The notes below the pieces were generated by a model. It saw only the letters and a list, made by a program, of their open reading frames with translations. It was not told the origin of the DNA and made no database searches. From Planctomycetaceae bacterium (lineage in GTDB: Bacteria; Planctomycetota; Phycisphaerae; UBA1845; UTPLA1): a stretch of 64,000 nucleotides of DNA. Below are positions 25,786 through 34,003 of this stretch, piece by piece. A program made the translations under genes and the position numbers. The stretch is taken from assembly GCA_011525745.1 (NCBI GenBank), contig WYBU01000015.1, positions 1 through 64,000 on the forward strand, given 5' to 3'. Position 1 is the stretch's first letter. Each line of letters starts with the position of its first letter.

Positions 25786-26858
25786 TAGCGTCCTCCATGC
25801 TTCTCAGGTGTCGACGCATAGGCTGGTTGAGTACTTCCTGCTAACCAGGGCTGGAAATCCTCCCAGTTGATGGTTCGGCCGAAACCGTCGGGCCGCAACG
25901 CAGCAAGGAATGCGCGATCCGCTGCTGCCGCGACAACGCCGACGAGTTCAGCGCCGCACGTGCCTTCAGTCTGCTCAGCGAGGAGGTCGAGATCGACGTC
26001 GGCAGATACGGGCCGGAATGCAAGGCTTGCTGAGAGAATTTGACGACGAGCATCGCGGGCTGGCAAACCGATGAGGACCTTGGCGTCGAACCGCCCCGGA
26101 CGCAACATCGCAGGATCAACCATGTCGGGCTCGTTCGTCGCTCCCATGAGAAGGAGAACGTGGCCGCCGGGGGCTTTCGCGAGTCCGTCTACCTCACCGA
26201 GGATCTGAGATACCACGCGCCTCATGATCGTCGATCCATTCCGGCGCCGGCTTGGCACGAGCGCCTCGACCTCGTCGAGGAACAGCACGGCGCGCTTCTG
26301 TTGGCGGAGGGTCCGGAAGAGCCGGTCCACGTTGGCCTCCGCTTGACCGACCGCGGCGGTCATTATATCGCTCGGCCGAACGTGGTAAAAGGCGGCGTCG
26401 ACTTCAGTTGCGACGGCTTTGGCGAGCATCGTCTTGCCCGTTCCGGGAGGGCCGTACAGCAGCAGCCCGCCGCCTTGGCGGATGCCGAAGCGACTCGCCT
26501 CGGCGGGGTAGAGGACCGGGAGGATCATTCGCAGCCGAATCTCCTGCTTGGCGTCCTCCAAGCCGGCGATGTCGGCGAAGCGCACGTTCGGCTTCTCCGC
26601 GATCGGCCGGAAATCGACGTGCGTTGCACTCTCGGCTATTGCGCACAGCACCACGGGCCGATCCGCGGCCGGCTTGGGAACTTGCAGGCGGCGATGCCGA
26701 ACGAGAGCAACGAATCGGCGGGCTATCCAGCAACCAACGCGATATGCCCCGGCGAGGACGTGCGATAGCGCGGCTACGGAGAAGCTGAAGATGAAGTCCG
26801 CGAGACCTCGCCCCCTTCGCGCCCATCGTCGGCGGCATGCTCCTATGACATATGCCAT
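25785..26858 (-). CDS. Membrane-anchored AAA ATPase (FtsH/CDC48-like module)
   Basis: A 357-residue protein with a probable membrane segment at residues 20-52 and one AAA module: Walker A GPPGTGKT (136-143), Walker B VLFLDEVEAL (Asp 195, Glu 196), sensor LLLMGATNEP and Arg finger region RPGRFDAKV. There is no fused protease. The pore-loop position that is aromatic in FtsH (FVG) and CDC48 relatives (YVG) reads AAVG, so the usual threading aromatic is absent. The upstream M50-like gene is 17 bp away. It probably remodels or extracts substrates for the neighbouring proteases (inference). Confidence 0.85.
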   Translation of the reverse strand: MAYVIGACRRRWARRGRGLADFIFSFSVAALSHVLAGAYRVGCWIARRFVALVRHRRLQVPKPAADRPVVLCAIAESATHVDFRPIAEKPNVRFADIAGLEDAKQEIRLRMILPVLYPAEASRFGIRQGGGLLLYGPPGTGKTMLAKAVATEVDAAFYHVRPSDIMTAAVGQAEANVDRLFRTLRQQKRAVLFLDEVEALVPSRRRNGSTIMRRVVSQILGEVDGLAKAPGGHVLLLMGATNEPDMVDPAMLRPGRFDAKVLIGLPARDARRQILSASLAFRPVSADVDLDLLAEQTEGTCGAELVGVVAAAADRAFLAALRPDGFGRTINWEDFQPWLAGSTQPAYASTPEKHGGR

Positions 26859-26875
26859 TGCCGTCCACCTTTCGG

Positions 26876-27589
26876 TCAGAAAGAACCGCCGCCAACCACG
26901 CCCAATCGAAGAACAACGAGTGACACGAAAAAGGCGATACAGGCAAGCACCACGGTCCAGTGGAGCGCCGACCGCCCGCTGAGGCGGGCCAGCACCTCGG
27001 CATCAGAACCCGTGCCGCTTGCGGTTACCGAGATCACCAGGAGCGTCCAGATCGCTCTGGCACCCTGCCAAATCAGAATCACGCCCATCAGGTTCAACAG
27101 GAAGCGCGTCGCCAAAGCACCGGGAAACAGCGAGCTGCACAATCCCAAAAGCGCCGCGACTGTGGCTCCGACGGCGGCCGTGTGCAGGTCGCCGGCCTTG
27201 AGCGTTGAAAGGGCGAGTAGTACGGCGAGCACCTGGAGCGTCAGGACCAGGGCATCGGCTTGGGCCGATCGAGCCAGGAAGACCGCGCCGAGCACAATCG
27301 TGCCGATGTAGCCGGCGGCCGCCACGGCCTTGCGGTTGCCCCCGCTGGTGATGGCCACTCCGCCCCAGTCACCCACGTGGAAACGATGAAAGTTGCCGCC
27401 GGTTAGCAAACTGACGACGCCGTGGCTGACCTCGTGGGCGTAAGTACCGACCTTCGTCGCGTGCCGCCGCCAGACCACTGGCAGCATGCACAAGAAGCCG
27501 GCGCTGGCAAGTGTGAGCAGCACGAATGTGCCGCCATTGTCGCCGGAATCGGCAAAGGCCATTAGATTGAGGTTTATGAACAAGTTCAT
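26876..27589 (-). CDS. M50-like intramembrane metalloprotease
   Basis: Starting at the ATG at 27589 (GGAGATCCC just upstream) gives 237 residues. HEVSH at 52-56 within TYAHEVSHGVVSLLTGGNF is the zinc-binding HExxH of the M50B-like family. Five or six hydrophobic segments follow. M50 enzymes cut within or near the membrane. A matching Asp ligand of an LDG-type motif is not obvious; ILIWQG is in a plausible region. Context with the AAA ATPase, E1, E2 and JAMM proteins suggests processing at the membrane. Confidence 0.78.
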   Translation of the reverse strand: MNLFINLNLMAFADSGDNGGTFVLLTLASAGFLCMLPVVWRRHATKVGTYAHEVSHGVVSLLTGGNFHRFHVGDWGGVAITSGGNRKAVAAAGYIGTIVLGAVFLARSAQADALVLTLQVLAVLLALSTLKAGDLHTAAVGATVAALLGLCSSLFPGALATRFLLNLMGVILIWQGARAIWTLLVISVTASGTGSDAEVLARLSGRSALHWTVVLACIAFFVSLVVLRLGVVGGGSF

Positions 27590-27630
27590 CGGGATCTCCT
27601 TCCAGTCTCGCTTGCGCGATCGGTGGCTCC

Positions 27631-29283
27631 TCACCGCGCCGACGCTTGCTGGAGAATGCGTGCCGCTTCCGCCTCGTAATCGATCTCGCCATTTACCGGC
27701 GGCGCAACAATCCGGCCTTGAGCATCGGCGCAGCGGGGCGGCGTCGACCGCAATGTCACCTCACGGATGCCTAGCGTGCGGCCTTCCACCATGAGGATGA
27801 AACTGACCTTTGTGCTTTCGCGGCCATTGACAAGCTCAGGCGGCACGAATTCTCCGGGTAGCAACTGGACCGACTTGCGGTCCAGCACCAATGTCCCCTC
27901 GACACCGCCGACGGGTTCGCCGTCGACACAGGTGCCCATCGTCATGCGAAAACCGGCGCGCGGGGAGGGAAGGTCCGAGGTCAACTTCACGACCGGGCAC
28001 AGAGCCCGCAGGTTTCGCAGATAGGCTACCCTTCCCACGGGGGTTGCCCGCCGGCCTGAACGGGCAATCCCCGCGATCTCAAAGCTATCGAGTTTCAGCC
28101 CGGCGAGAACCTGTTCAAAAGAAGTAATCACGAACGGGATTCGGGCGAGTTGGCGATCGTCTACGCTGAGGCAGAATTCCCATCGGCCGAGCTTTCGGGC
28201 GATGTCGTCGCCGGCGATGGGGCGACTCACCGGCGAGAACATCATTCGTCCATCGACCAGTTGCAGCGGCAACTCAGTGCTTTCAACGTTCTCGCGCTTG
28301 TCCACGTTCGCCAAATCCAGGCGAAGTCGCATGTCGACGAACTTGGAAGGATGAAAGCCCTTTGGCCGGATCACGGCCGTCGGGACTACCGCCTCGGTAT
28401 CCGGGAAGATCACCTTCTCCGGTGCGACCCTGTCGCCTTGCAAGGCGATCAGACGAACATCAGAAGCTTGCAGATCGGCAACGAGGTCCGCCCTCGTGAC
28501 GACCGCGATGGAAGTTGCGGCGAGGTACTTGCCGGTGTTCCTCAGGATCAGCCGCGTTTCCCAGGAACCTGAATGCGCCAGCAACTCGGCGATCTGGTCC
28601 AGCTGGAACCAAAGGCTCAGCCGCGGGGCACGCGGCATTTCGATTGATTCATGCAACGTCCGCCAGATCGCCCCATCCGGCCGACGGACTTCCATGTCGA
28701 TGTGCAGGGGGTAGACGTCCGGCCGGACAGGCAGAGCGAGGTGGGCCTTGATCGAGATGCTCTCCGAATCCGGGTATGCCTTGCCGTCGGGCTGATCCTG
28801 ACCGTCACGGCACTGGACACGATGGATCAAGCTGACGGCGCGGACCTGCCGGAACTTCATCTGGAAGCGCCAGATGCGCCACGCCCGATCCAGGCGTCTG
28901 ATCAGCCAGATCAGGAAGAAGATGGTCAGCAGGCCGGCGAAGATCGACGCCGCATAAGGCAACGCGGCGTGGATCAGGGCGCGGACGCGGGCGCGATTGA
29001 GATTGCTTCGGGTCTGCTCAGCCGAACCGGGAAGCCGAAGTGACTCGCGGTAAGCGTCCACCGCTTCGTCGAACCGGCCGCAGGATTCCAGAGCAACGCC
29101 GAGGTTGTTGTATCCCTCGGCCGTGGGCAGCTCGGCGTTCGCCTGCTGGTACAGTTCTGCTGCGCGCGCATGGTCGCCAGCCGCAAGGGCTTGCGCTGCC
29201 TGATCCAGCGGGTGCTCCGCCAGGCAAGCGCACGCTACCGCCAGTACGCTGAAGATCGCCGGGATAGACGTTGCCTTCGTCAT
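27631..29283 (-). CDS. Secreted/membrane TPR protein with beta-sandwich repeats
   Basis: From ATG 29283, 550 residues. A signal-like N-terminus (MTKATSIPAIFSVLAVACACLA) is followed by TPR units (LAAGDHARAAELYQQA, YNNLGVALESCGRFDEAVDAY) and a transmembrane segment near residues 108-130 (YAASIFAGLLTIFFLIWLI). The remaining 400 residues look like three related beta-sandwich units whose ends read WETRLILRNTGKYLA, WEFCLSVDDRQLA and VSFILMVEGRTLG. It probably presents protein-binding surfaces on both sides of the membrane and acts as scaffold for the operon's conjugation proteins. The family is not recognised. Confidence 0.65.
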   Translation of the reverse strand: MTKATSIPAIFSVLAVACACLAEHPLDQAAQALAAGDHARAAELYQQANAELPTAEGYNNLGVALESCGRFDEAVDAYRESLRLPGSAEQTRSNLNRARVRALIHAALPYAASIFAGLLTIFFLIWLIRRLDRAWRIWRFQMKFRQVRAVSLIHRVQCRDGQDQPDGKAYPDSESISIKAHLALPVRPDVYPLHIDMEVRRPDGAIWRTLHESIEMPRAPRLSLWFQLDQIAELLAHSGSWETRLILRNTGKYLAATSIAVVTRADLVADLQASDVRLIALQGDRVAPEKVIFPDTEAVVPTAVIRPKGFHPSKFVDMRLRLDLANVDKRENVESTELPLQLVDGRMMFSPVSRPIAGDDIARKLGRWEFCLSVDDRQLARIPFVITSFEQVLAGLKLDSFEIAGIARSGRRATPVGRVAYLRNLRALCPVVKLTSDLPSPRAGFRMTMGTCVDGEPVGGVEGTLVLDRKSVQLLPGEFVPPELVNGRESTKVSFILMVEGRTLGIREVTLRSTPPRCADAQGRIVAPPVNGEIDYEAEAARILQQASAR

Positions 29284-29293
29284 GGTTGCCCTG

Positions 29294-30178
29294 TTAGTTT
29301 CCGCTGCACACTGCCTTGGCAAGGATGTCCTCGGCGGCCGCGTTGATCTGGGCCTCAGTCATGCCGCCGGCGCCGCAAATCAAACAGCACGGATCTCGAG
29401 GGATTTCCCAGATGTCGCTCGAAAGCATCCGCGGAAATAGGCCCTCGACCCGTCGGTTCCCGAACAAGACGTAGTTGCCCTTGAAATCCGGCGCCGAATC
29501 ATGTCGGCCGAGCATAGTCAGCAGCCCAACGCGGGCCTGAATCAAAGCGATCTGCGCGATGTCCAAGTTCAGGGCGGCCGTGGAATTCTCTATGCCATCT
29601 GGGTTCGTGTAGTCGAACGTCTGGGGCGCCTGCGACTCATCGAACCGTCCAGAGCGGTTCAGAAAGGCGGCCATGCAGGCGTAGCAGGCACCGCCGTCGA
29701 CTACCCTTCCAACTTCACCGCCACAGCCACCGTCGAAGACGCCAGCGAAAACCAGTGTGACGCCAGCCGCGACGGCCTCCTCATTGATCACGTTCTTAGC
29801 AGGCTCGTTGTCGACGCAGCAGTGCACCTGCGTGCAACGGCGAATAATCGTCGCAAGCCGATCCCGGTCCTTGACGACATCCATCGAGATGACCTCGATT
29901 TCGCAGCCGGGGTTGCTATTGAGGATGTGGTCCCGAAGAGCTTCCCCCTTCGGTCGGCCCAGATCCTTGTAACCGAGGACGTGGCGGATGATATTGTGTT
30001 CCTCCAGGCATTCATCTGGCCGGTCAATAAGGATGATCGTGCCGACGCCGAACCGAGCCGCTTCCTCGGCGACTCGCGCGCCGCCAGACCCCACGCCAAT
30101 GATGGCCCATACTTGCTGTTGGGCGACCTCGGGTTTCAGAATCGCCCGCGTCCTCTTGAACAATTCGTCACGGTTCAT
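29294..30178 (-). CDS. E1-like ThiF-family adenylyltransferase
   Basis: A 294-residue ThiF/MoeB/E1-type protein. The nucleotide site is IIGVGSGGARVAEEAARFG (Gly 28, 30 and 33). Other family marks are Asp 52, Arg 65 in EHNIIRHVLG and GRPKGEAL. Cys pairs for zinc are GACYAC and CCLICG. The family activates the C-terminal carboxylate of a ubiquitin-like protein by adenylation; a catalytic Cys could be one of the HCCVD pair. It lies next to E2-like and JAMM genes, so it is the presumed activating enzyme of the system. Confidence 0.88.
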   Translation of the reverse strand: MNRDELFKRTRAILKPEVAQQQVWAIIGVGSGGARVAEEAARFGVGTIILIDRPDECLEEHNIIRHVLGYKDLGRPKGEALRDHILNSNPGCEIEVISMDVVKDRDRLATIIRRCTQVHCCVDNEPAKNVINEEAVAAGVTLVFAGVFDGGCGGEVGRVVDGGACYACMAAFLNRSGRFDESQAPQTFDYTNPDGIENSTAALNLDIAQIALIQARVGLLTMLGRHDSAPDFKGNYVLFGNRRVEGLFPRMLSSDIWEIPRDPCCLICGAGGMTEAQINAAAEDILAKAVCSGN

Positions 30179-30221
30179 GATTCGCCTCTTCAGTTGGCCG
30201 ATCGGCCGTCGAAGCCCACGT

Positions 30222-30629
30222 TCAGTTGCTCACGGCGTCCGGCACAGGCCACTTGCTCGTGCTCAGCCACACCAGGAACGCATAGAACCAACGCTGCGCC
30301 ACACCGACACACAACGCAGCAGTGTCTTTGCTCGGGCACCAGATATTTCGATTGCGTTTGCTTTCGCTGGGATGGCGCCAGCAAATGCGGTTGCCGGGCA
30401 GGAGATGCGGAGTACCGCTCGGCAGAGAAGTTAGCGCCACGATGTCCGGCGCATCCGACGGGTAGCCGGACGGATAGACGATCTTGATGGGCAGCCGATT
30501 CCCGCCCTCGGCGTGGAGCGTGAGCTCCCAGTGGAGTTGCCCGGATGCATCGCTGCGGAGTCTGGGCTCAAGGGCCGACCAGCGCTCCATCATTGCCGCG
30601 TGCTCCAAAACGAGTCGTTTCGAATCCAT
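30222..30629 (-). CDS. E2-like ubiquitin-conjugating fold protein
   Basis: Starting at 30629 with GAGGAAG upstream gives 135 residues. It has the E2-like KIVYPSGYPSDAPDIV, a PHLLPGNRICW stretch in which His 75 and Cys 83 occupy the places of the E2 His and active Cys, and a C-terminal helix-rich part (AQRWFYAFLVWL). This matches the prokaryotic E2-like proteins found beside ThiF and JAB genes. It would accept the modifier from the E1. It is smaller than eukaryotic E2 (about 150) by a little. Confidence 0.75.
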   Translation of the reverse strand: MDSKRLVLEHAAMMERWSALEPRLRSDASGQLHWELTLHAEGGNRLPIKIVYPSGYPSDAPDIVALTSLPSGTPHLLPGNRICWRHPSESKRNRNIWCPSKDTAALCVGVAQRWFYAFLVWLSTSKWPVPDAVSN

Positions 30630-30687
30630 GTCATTCTTCCTCGGGCAGACCAAGCCCATGCCGTACCAGCCGATGTGTCAGCAGTTC

Positions 30688-30879
30688 TCACGGTTGGTAG
30701 TGCGTGTCGAATTTCCCAATTCGGTTCCGGCGATCATCGGGTGAGGCACTTACAGGTGCTGTGCCTTCCAATTCGCCTGTCTCGCTGAAGGCCAAGCCTT
30801 CGCTACTGGATCGGGACTGTTCCATCGCTCGCCGGATTTCCTCGGCGCGCTCCTTCGTCAAAGGGGTAAAGCTTCCCAT
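30688..30879 (-). CDS. Small disordered protein, 63 aa
   Basis: The ATG at 30879 lies inside the end of the JAMM gene (22-bp overlap) with GGAGAT seven bases before it. The protein opens with a helix (PLTKERAEEIRRAMEQSR) and continues as a Ser/Glu/Asp-rich disordered tail, ending HYQP. It has no beta-grasp pattern and no terminal Gly-Gly. It is encoded between the JAMM peptidase and the E2, exactly where a modifier or adaptor could be expected. It could be a Pup-like modifier needing processing, or merely an adaptor; both are inference. Confidence 0.6.
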   Translation of the reverse strand: MGSFTPLTKERAEEIRRAMEQSRSSSEGLAFSETGELEGTAPVSASPDDRRNRIGKFDTHYQP

Positions 30880-32384
30880 GGCTCATCTCCAATCGGCCCG
30901 GATTCCTTCATCCCCACCGACGCGGACCGCCCGCCAGCGGGGGAATCAATCCTGTTGCCGGCGCATACGCTGCGCCGAGCACTCATTTCTCGTTCGATGT
31001 CAAGAATGATGGGCGTGAACCACACGAGGCCGGGCGTCCACGCGCCATTCAGATACGAGGGCTGGAACTGCATCACCTGATGCGCGTTGTCCTCCACGAA
31101 CACGTCCGGCCGTTGTCGCGGGTCGGCCGAAAAAGCGATCATGGCCGTGAATCCACCAGTCTTGTGCTTCATCACGATGCACGGGCGGCGGGCCTGATCG
31201 CTAGTTGCTTGTTGGACCAGCCCCATGTGGTAGTTCGCCAAGCGACGCAGATTCTCGAAGTCCAACCGCGTCCGCACCGGGTCGGCTGCTGCGAAACCTC
31301 GAAGTTCAGCCGCCGCCGAAATGACCGCCCCGTCCACGACTTCCGGACGAAAGTGACGGTACTGGTACGCGCTCGCCTTCCCCAAGTAATAGAAGTCGAG
31401 CTTCAAACCGTCGTGATAAAGACTGTCAGGAGACCGGTTACCGCGATGAGTCGATGCCACCGTGGCAATGGTGAACACCATCTCCTGGCTGTGGCTCTCG
31501 CGCACGTTGGCGGAGTCAGTTCGCAGATCGCCGGCGGAGCAGGAATCCAAGCTGCCTGGATGCAGATGCGCATCGCCGATGAACATCGCATCGGCGTCGA
31601 TGAGCTGGAGAAGTTCCAGTTCACGCTGCTGATACTGACGGTCAGCCTGGTGATGTCCGCCGGAACGGACGGAACTGGGTCCCTCATCGATCAATCCGCT
31701 GACCATCATGACCCGGGAAGGTCCGTCGCCGAGGATCTTCCCGACCAGTGCGTAACCGGTTTCCACACCGCCGCGCTGCCGCCGCGATTCGTTGATGCCT
31801 TTTACCAGGCGGTCGATCACGCCGGACAGAAACTGCACACGTGGAATTGCTGGCTGGCGCGTAGGGCGCGGAGTCGGCGATACCAGCGGCCGAGTATCAA
31901 CGACGGACGACTGGTTCGTGGAGGCCCGATCCGCAATATCCTGACGCACTGTCGAGTCAGGCGAATCGAACGGCACTTCGGCTTGCGAACTACCCGATGC
32001 GAGCCGTGCCAATCGCACCCACATGAAGGCGATGCACCCACCCAACAAAGCGACAAGGGCAATTGCAACTCCCTGAGCCCGCGTGAATGCAGCTTCCTGT
32101 CGCGTGACTCGTCGATCCAGATCGCCCAGCCAATCCAGTGCCGTGAAGGCCGTCGGGGCGCTGGTCTGCGCCGTGGCCGCCATCTCCGGCGACTTGGATT
32201 CCTCTGGGTCCGCCGATGCATGCGCACCTACCGGCCCGGACTGCGTAACGCCGTAAGGTGCGGCTGCCGGCCGCTGGGCTGTCTCGTCGCCACGGCGCGC
32301 TGCCCATTCCTGCGAATAGGTGGGTGTCGTTGCTGCCGCTAGGACTGCAAATCCGGTAATCAAATTCAGAATTTGGCGGTTCAT
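30858..32384 (-). CDS. Membrane-anchored JAMM/MPN metalloprotease
   Basis: A 508-residue protein with a signal-like N-terminus (residues 1-25), an extracytoplasmic low-complexity stretch, a transmembrane helix at about 104-128 (GVAIALVALLGGCIAFMWV) and then a JAB1/MPN domain. The JAMM zinc site is complete: Glu 208 (VETGYALVG), His 273 and His 275 (DAHLHPG), Ser 283 and Asp 286. This fold removes or processes ubiquitin-like modifiers. With N-out/C-in topology the peptidase faces the cytoplasm. A C-terminal 150-residue region may be another domain. Confidence 0.86.
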   Translation of the reverse strand: MNRQILNLITGFAVLAAATTPTYSQEWAARRGDETAQRPAAAPYGVTQSGPVGAHASADPEESKSPEMAATAQTSAPTAFTALDWLGDLDRRVTRQEAAFTRAQGVAIALVALLGGCIAFMWVRLARLASGSSQAEVPFDSPDSTVRQDIADRASTNQSSVVDTRPLVSPTPRPTRQPAIPRVQFLSGVIDRLVKGINESRRQRGGVETGYALVGKILGDGPSRVMMVSGLIDEGPSSVRSGGHHQADRQYQQRELELLQLIDADAMFIGDAHLHPGSLDSCSAGDLRTDSANVRESHSQEMVFTIATVASTHRGNRSPDSLYHDGLKLDFYYLGKASAYQYRHFRPEVVDGAVISAAAELRGFAAADPVRTRLDFENLRRLANYHMGLVQQATSDQARRPCIVMKHKTGGFTAMIAFSADPRQRPDVFVEDNAHQVMQFQPSYLNGAWTPGLVWFTPIILDIEREMSARRSVCAGNRIDSPAGGRSASVGMKESGPIGDEPWEALPL

Positions 32385-32401
32385 CGTTCTTCCCTCGGTT
32401 T

Positions 32402-33025
32402 TTACTGAACGCTCTTGGCGTCGCGGGTGATTCGCTGAAATCGAACCTCCGTTGACTCGTCACCCGTTTCGGCTCTCAGTTCGTCCGACGGCCTTATTGG
32501 TTCTCCGGCCTCGACTAGGTTCACGCCGTTTCGGTTGGCGATCTGCCGAGCCTCCAACGACGCAAGTTGTGCCTCCAACTCCGCCAGGTTCTGGTAGCTC
32601 TCGGCCTGTTTGCGGTCCTCAGCGTCGACCGATCGAACCAGTGCAAAGGCGACCGGGTTTTGCTCCTGGAGACGTTTTAGATCTCCGGCATCATCCGCCT
32701 CACGAAGTCGTTCGCGGAGCTGCCTGAGCAAGTCCTGGCGTCTCTGAGCCGCGGTGATCAGCCGATCCTTCGCTTCGGTGATCCGCCGCCTCACTGCTTC
32801 CACGCGACCGGATAGATCGGAAGCGTAGACCTCAGCAGGCGAAGGACGGCGAGCCAGCACGACCCGAGGCCAAACCTTCGCCCACAGCGGATCGGCCAAT
32901 CCGCCTTGATCCGCCAGAGCGATCAGGCAGGAGACTCCCGCGATCACACAAACTGCCATCGCCATTTTCCGAATCATCTTTGCGGCGCTCCTCAGCGCTG
33001 GCGGCGTGCCTGTGAGGCAGTTCAT
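32402..33025 (-). CDS. Signal-anchored coiled-coil protein, 207 aa
   Basis: The start at 33025 overlaps the upstream stop as ATGA; an ATG at 32977 is an alternative. A hydrophobic stretch (MAMAVCVIAGVSCLIALA) acts as signal or anchor. Residues 70-170 form a coiled coil rich in Arg/Glu/Leu (DRLITAAQRRQDLLRQLRERL; LAELEAQLASLEARQ). The tail is charged. No family known. It pairs with the next upstream coiled-coil protein in the operon. Confidence 0.62.
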   Translation of the reverse strand: MNCLTGTPPALRSAAKMIRKMAMAVCVIAGVSCLIALADQGGLADPLWAKVWPRVVLARRPSPAEVYASDLSGRVEAVRRRITEAKDRLITAAQRRQDLLRQLRERLREADDAGDLKRLQEQNPVAFALVRSVDAEDRKQAESYQNLAELEAQLASLEARQIANRNGVNLVEAGEPIRPSDELRAETGDESTEVRFQRITRDAKSVQ

Positions 33026-33894
33026 TCCGCGTCGCCCTTGATCGCCTCAACGGCCGACGTCCGCGACTGTGGAGCCGAAGGGACGGAGCCGTCCTGCTGA
33101 ACGTCGCCAAGCATCCGCGTGATCTCAGCCGATGCATCCTGGGTCACAATCATTGGTGCGTAGTCGATGCGGAACTGGCCCATGCCGGCTGAAAGCCTCG
33201 CGTTGGCGTGACGTTCCTTGGTAGAGACCCTTCGCTCGAAGTTCCGCACGGCCTTTTCGAGTTCAGAGTCGGCGGTCAGCGGCGCACCCGCGATGGCGTT
33301 GGCAAGCTGGGCGACCTGAAGCCGGATGTCGGCGTTGACATTCCTCTGTTCCAGACGAGCCATGCCGCTCTTCAACTCGGCCAACCGCTTTCCAGCCTCG
33401 GCCAATCCGGCCCGGCCCTGTTTGATTGCAGCGTCAAGATCAGCCAGCAAGCTTTCATTGAATGAAACTCCCTCTCGCATCCGATCGACTTCCTGCACAC
33501 GTTCCAACGCGTCGGCGTTCACCTCAGCAAAGGAATAAGTCTGCCGGCCAATCACATACTTCTGGCGCTTCTCGTCAAGCAATGCCTTGATGCGCTTCAG
33601 GAGGTCCATCTCGGTCTGGAGCTTGGACTGCGCGTCTTCAATGCCGCGCGCCGTTGCCTCCCGCCGCCCCTCCAGGTCGGCGACCTTGTCCTCGAAGGCG
33701 AGCACATTCTCCTGCTCCTTCTGAATCAGGGCCTCGATGCGGGCCCGCTCCAGTCGCATGGGAGCGCGATCATCGGCCTCCTGGTTGACCATGTCCCGCG
33801 CCCCGGCCACATAGGATGTCGTCTTCTCCCAACCGAGCACGATGACCGCGAGCACGAAGACGATGCCCACAGCAATGACGATTCGCTTCAACAT
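33022..33894 (-). CDS. Membrane-anchored coiled-coil protein, 290 aa
   Basis: A single N-terminal transmembrane helix (residues about 4-22, IVIAVGIVFVLAVIVLGW) is followed by nearly 200 residues of coiled coil (RARIEALIQKEQENVLAFEDKV; LLKRIKALLDEKRQK). The tail includes ITRMLGDVQQ and is disordered. It is reminiscent of PspA-like or membrane scaffold proteins, but I would not assign a family. Stop and next start overlap by 4 bp (ATGA), so the two coiled-coil proteins are translated together. Confidence 0.65.
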   Translation of the reverse strand: MLKRIVIAVGIVFVLAVIVLGWEKTTSYVAGARDMVNQEADDRAPMRLERARIEALIQKEQENVLAFEDKVADLEGRREATARGIEDAQSKLQTEMDLLKRIKALLDEKRQKYVIGRQTYSFAEVNADALERVQEVDRMREGVSFNESLLADLDAAIKQGRAGLAEAGKRLAELKSGMARLEQRNVNADIRLQVAQLANAIAGAPLTADSELEKAVRNFERRVSTKERHANARLSAGMGQFRIDYAPMIVTQDASAEITRMLGDVQQDGSVPSAPQSRTSAVEAIKGDAE

Positions 33895-34003
33895 GGTTCG
33901 TTACTCCTTGAGTTTCGCTCAACCGTTTCCGCCATCACCGGGGATGGCACTCCATTTCTTTTTTGAGTGTTGGAACTACCACTGTCCAATGCACCCGTCT
34001 TTG

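Noticed and set aside
31080-32342. 420-codon plus-strand frame opposite the JAMM gene
   Set aside because: The complete JAMM zinc site and the operon context on the minus strand make this a shadow.
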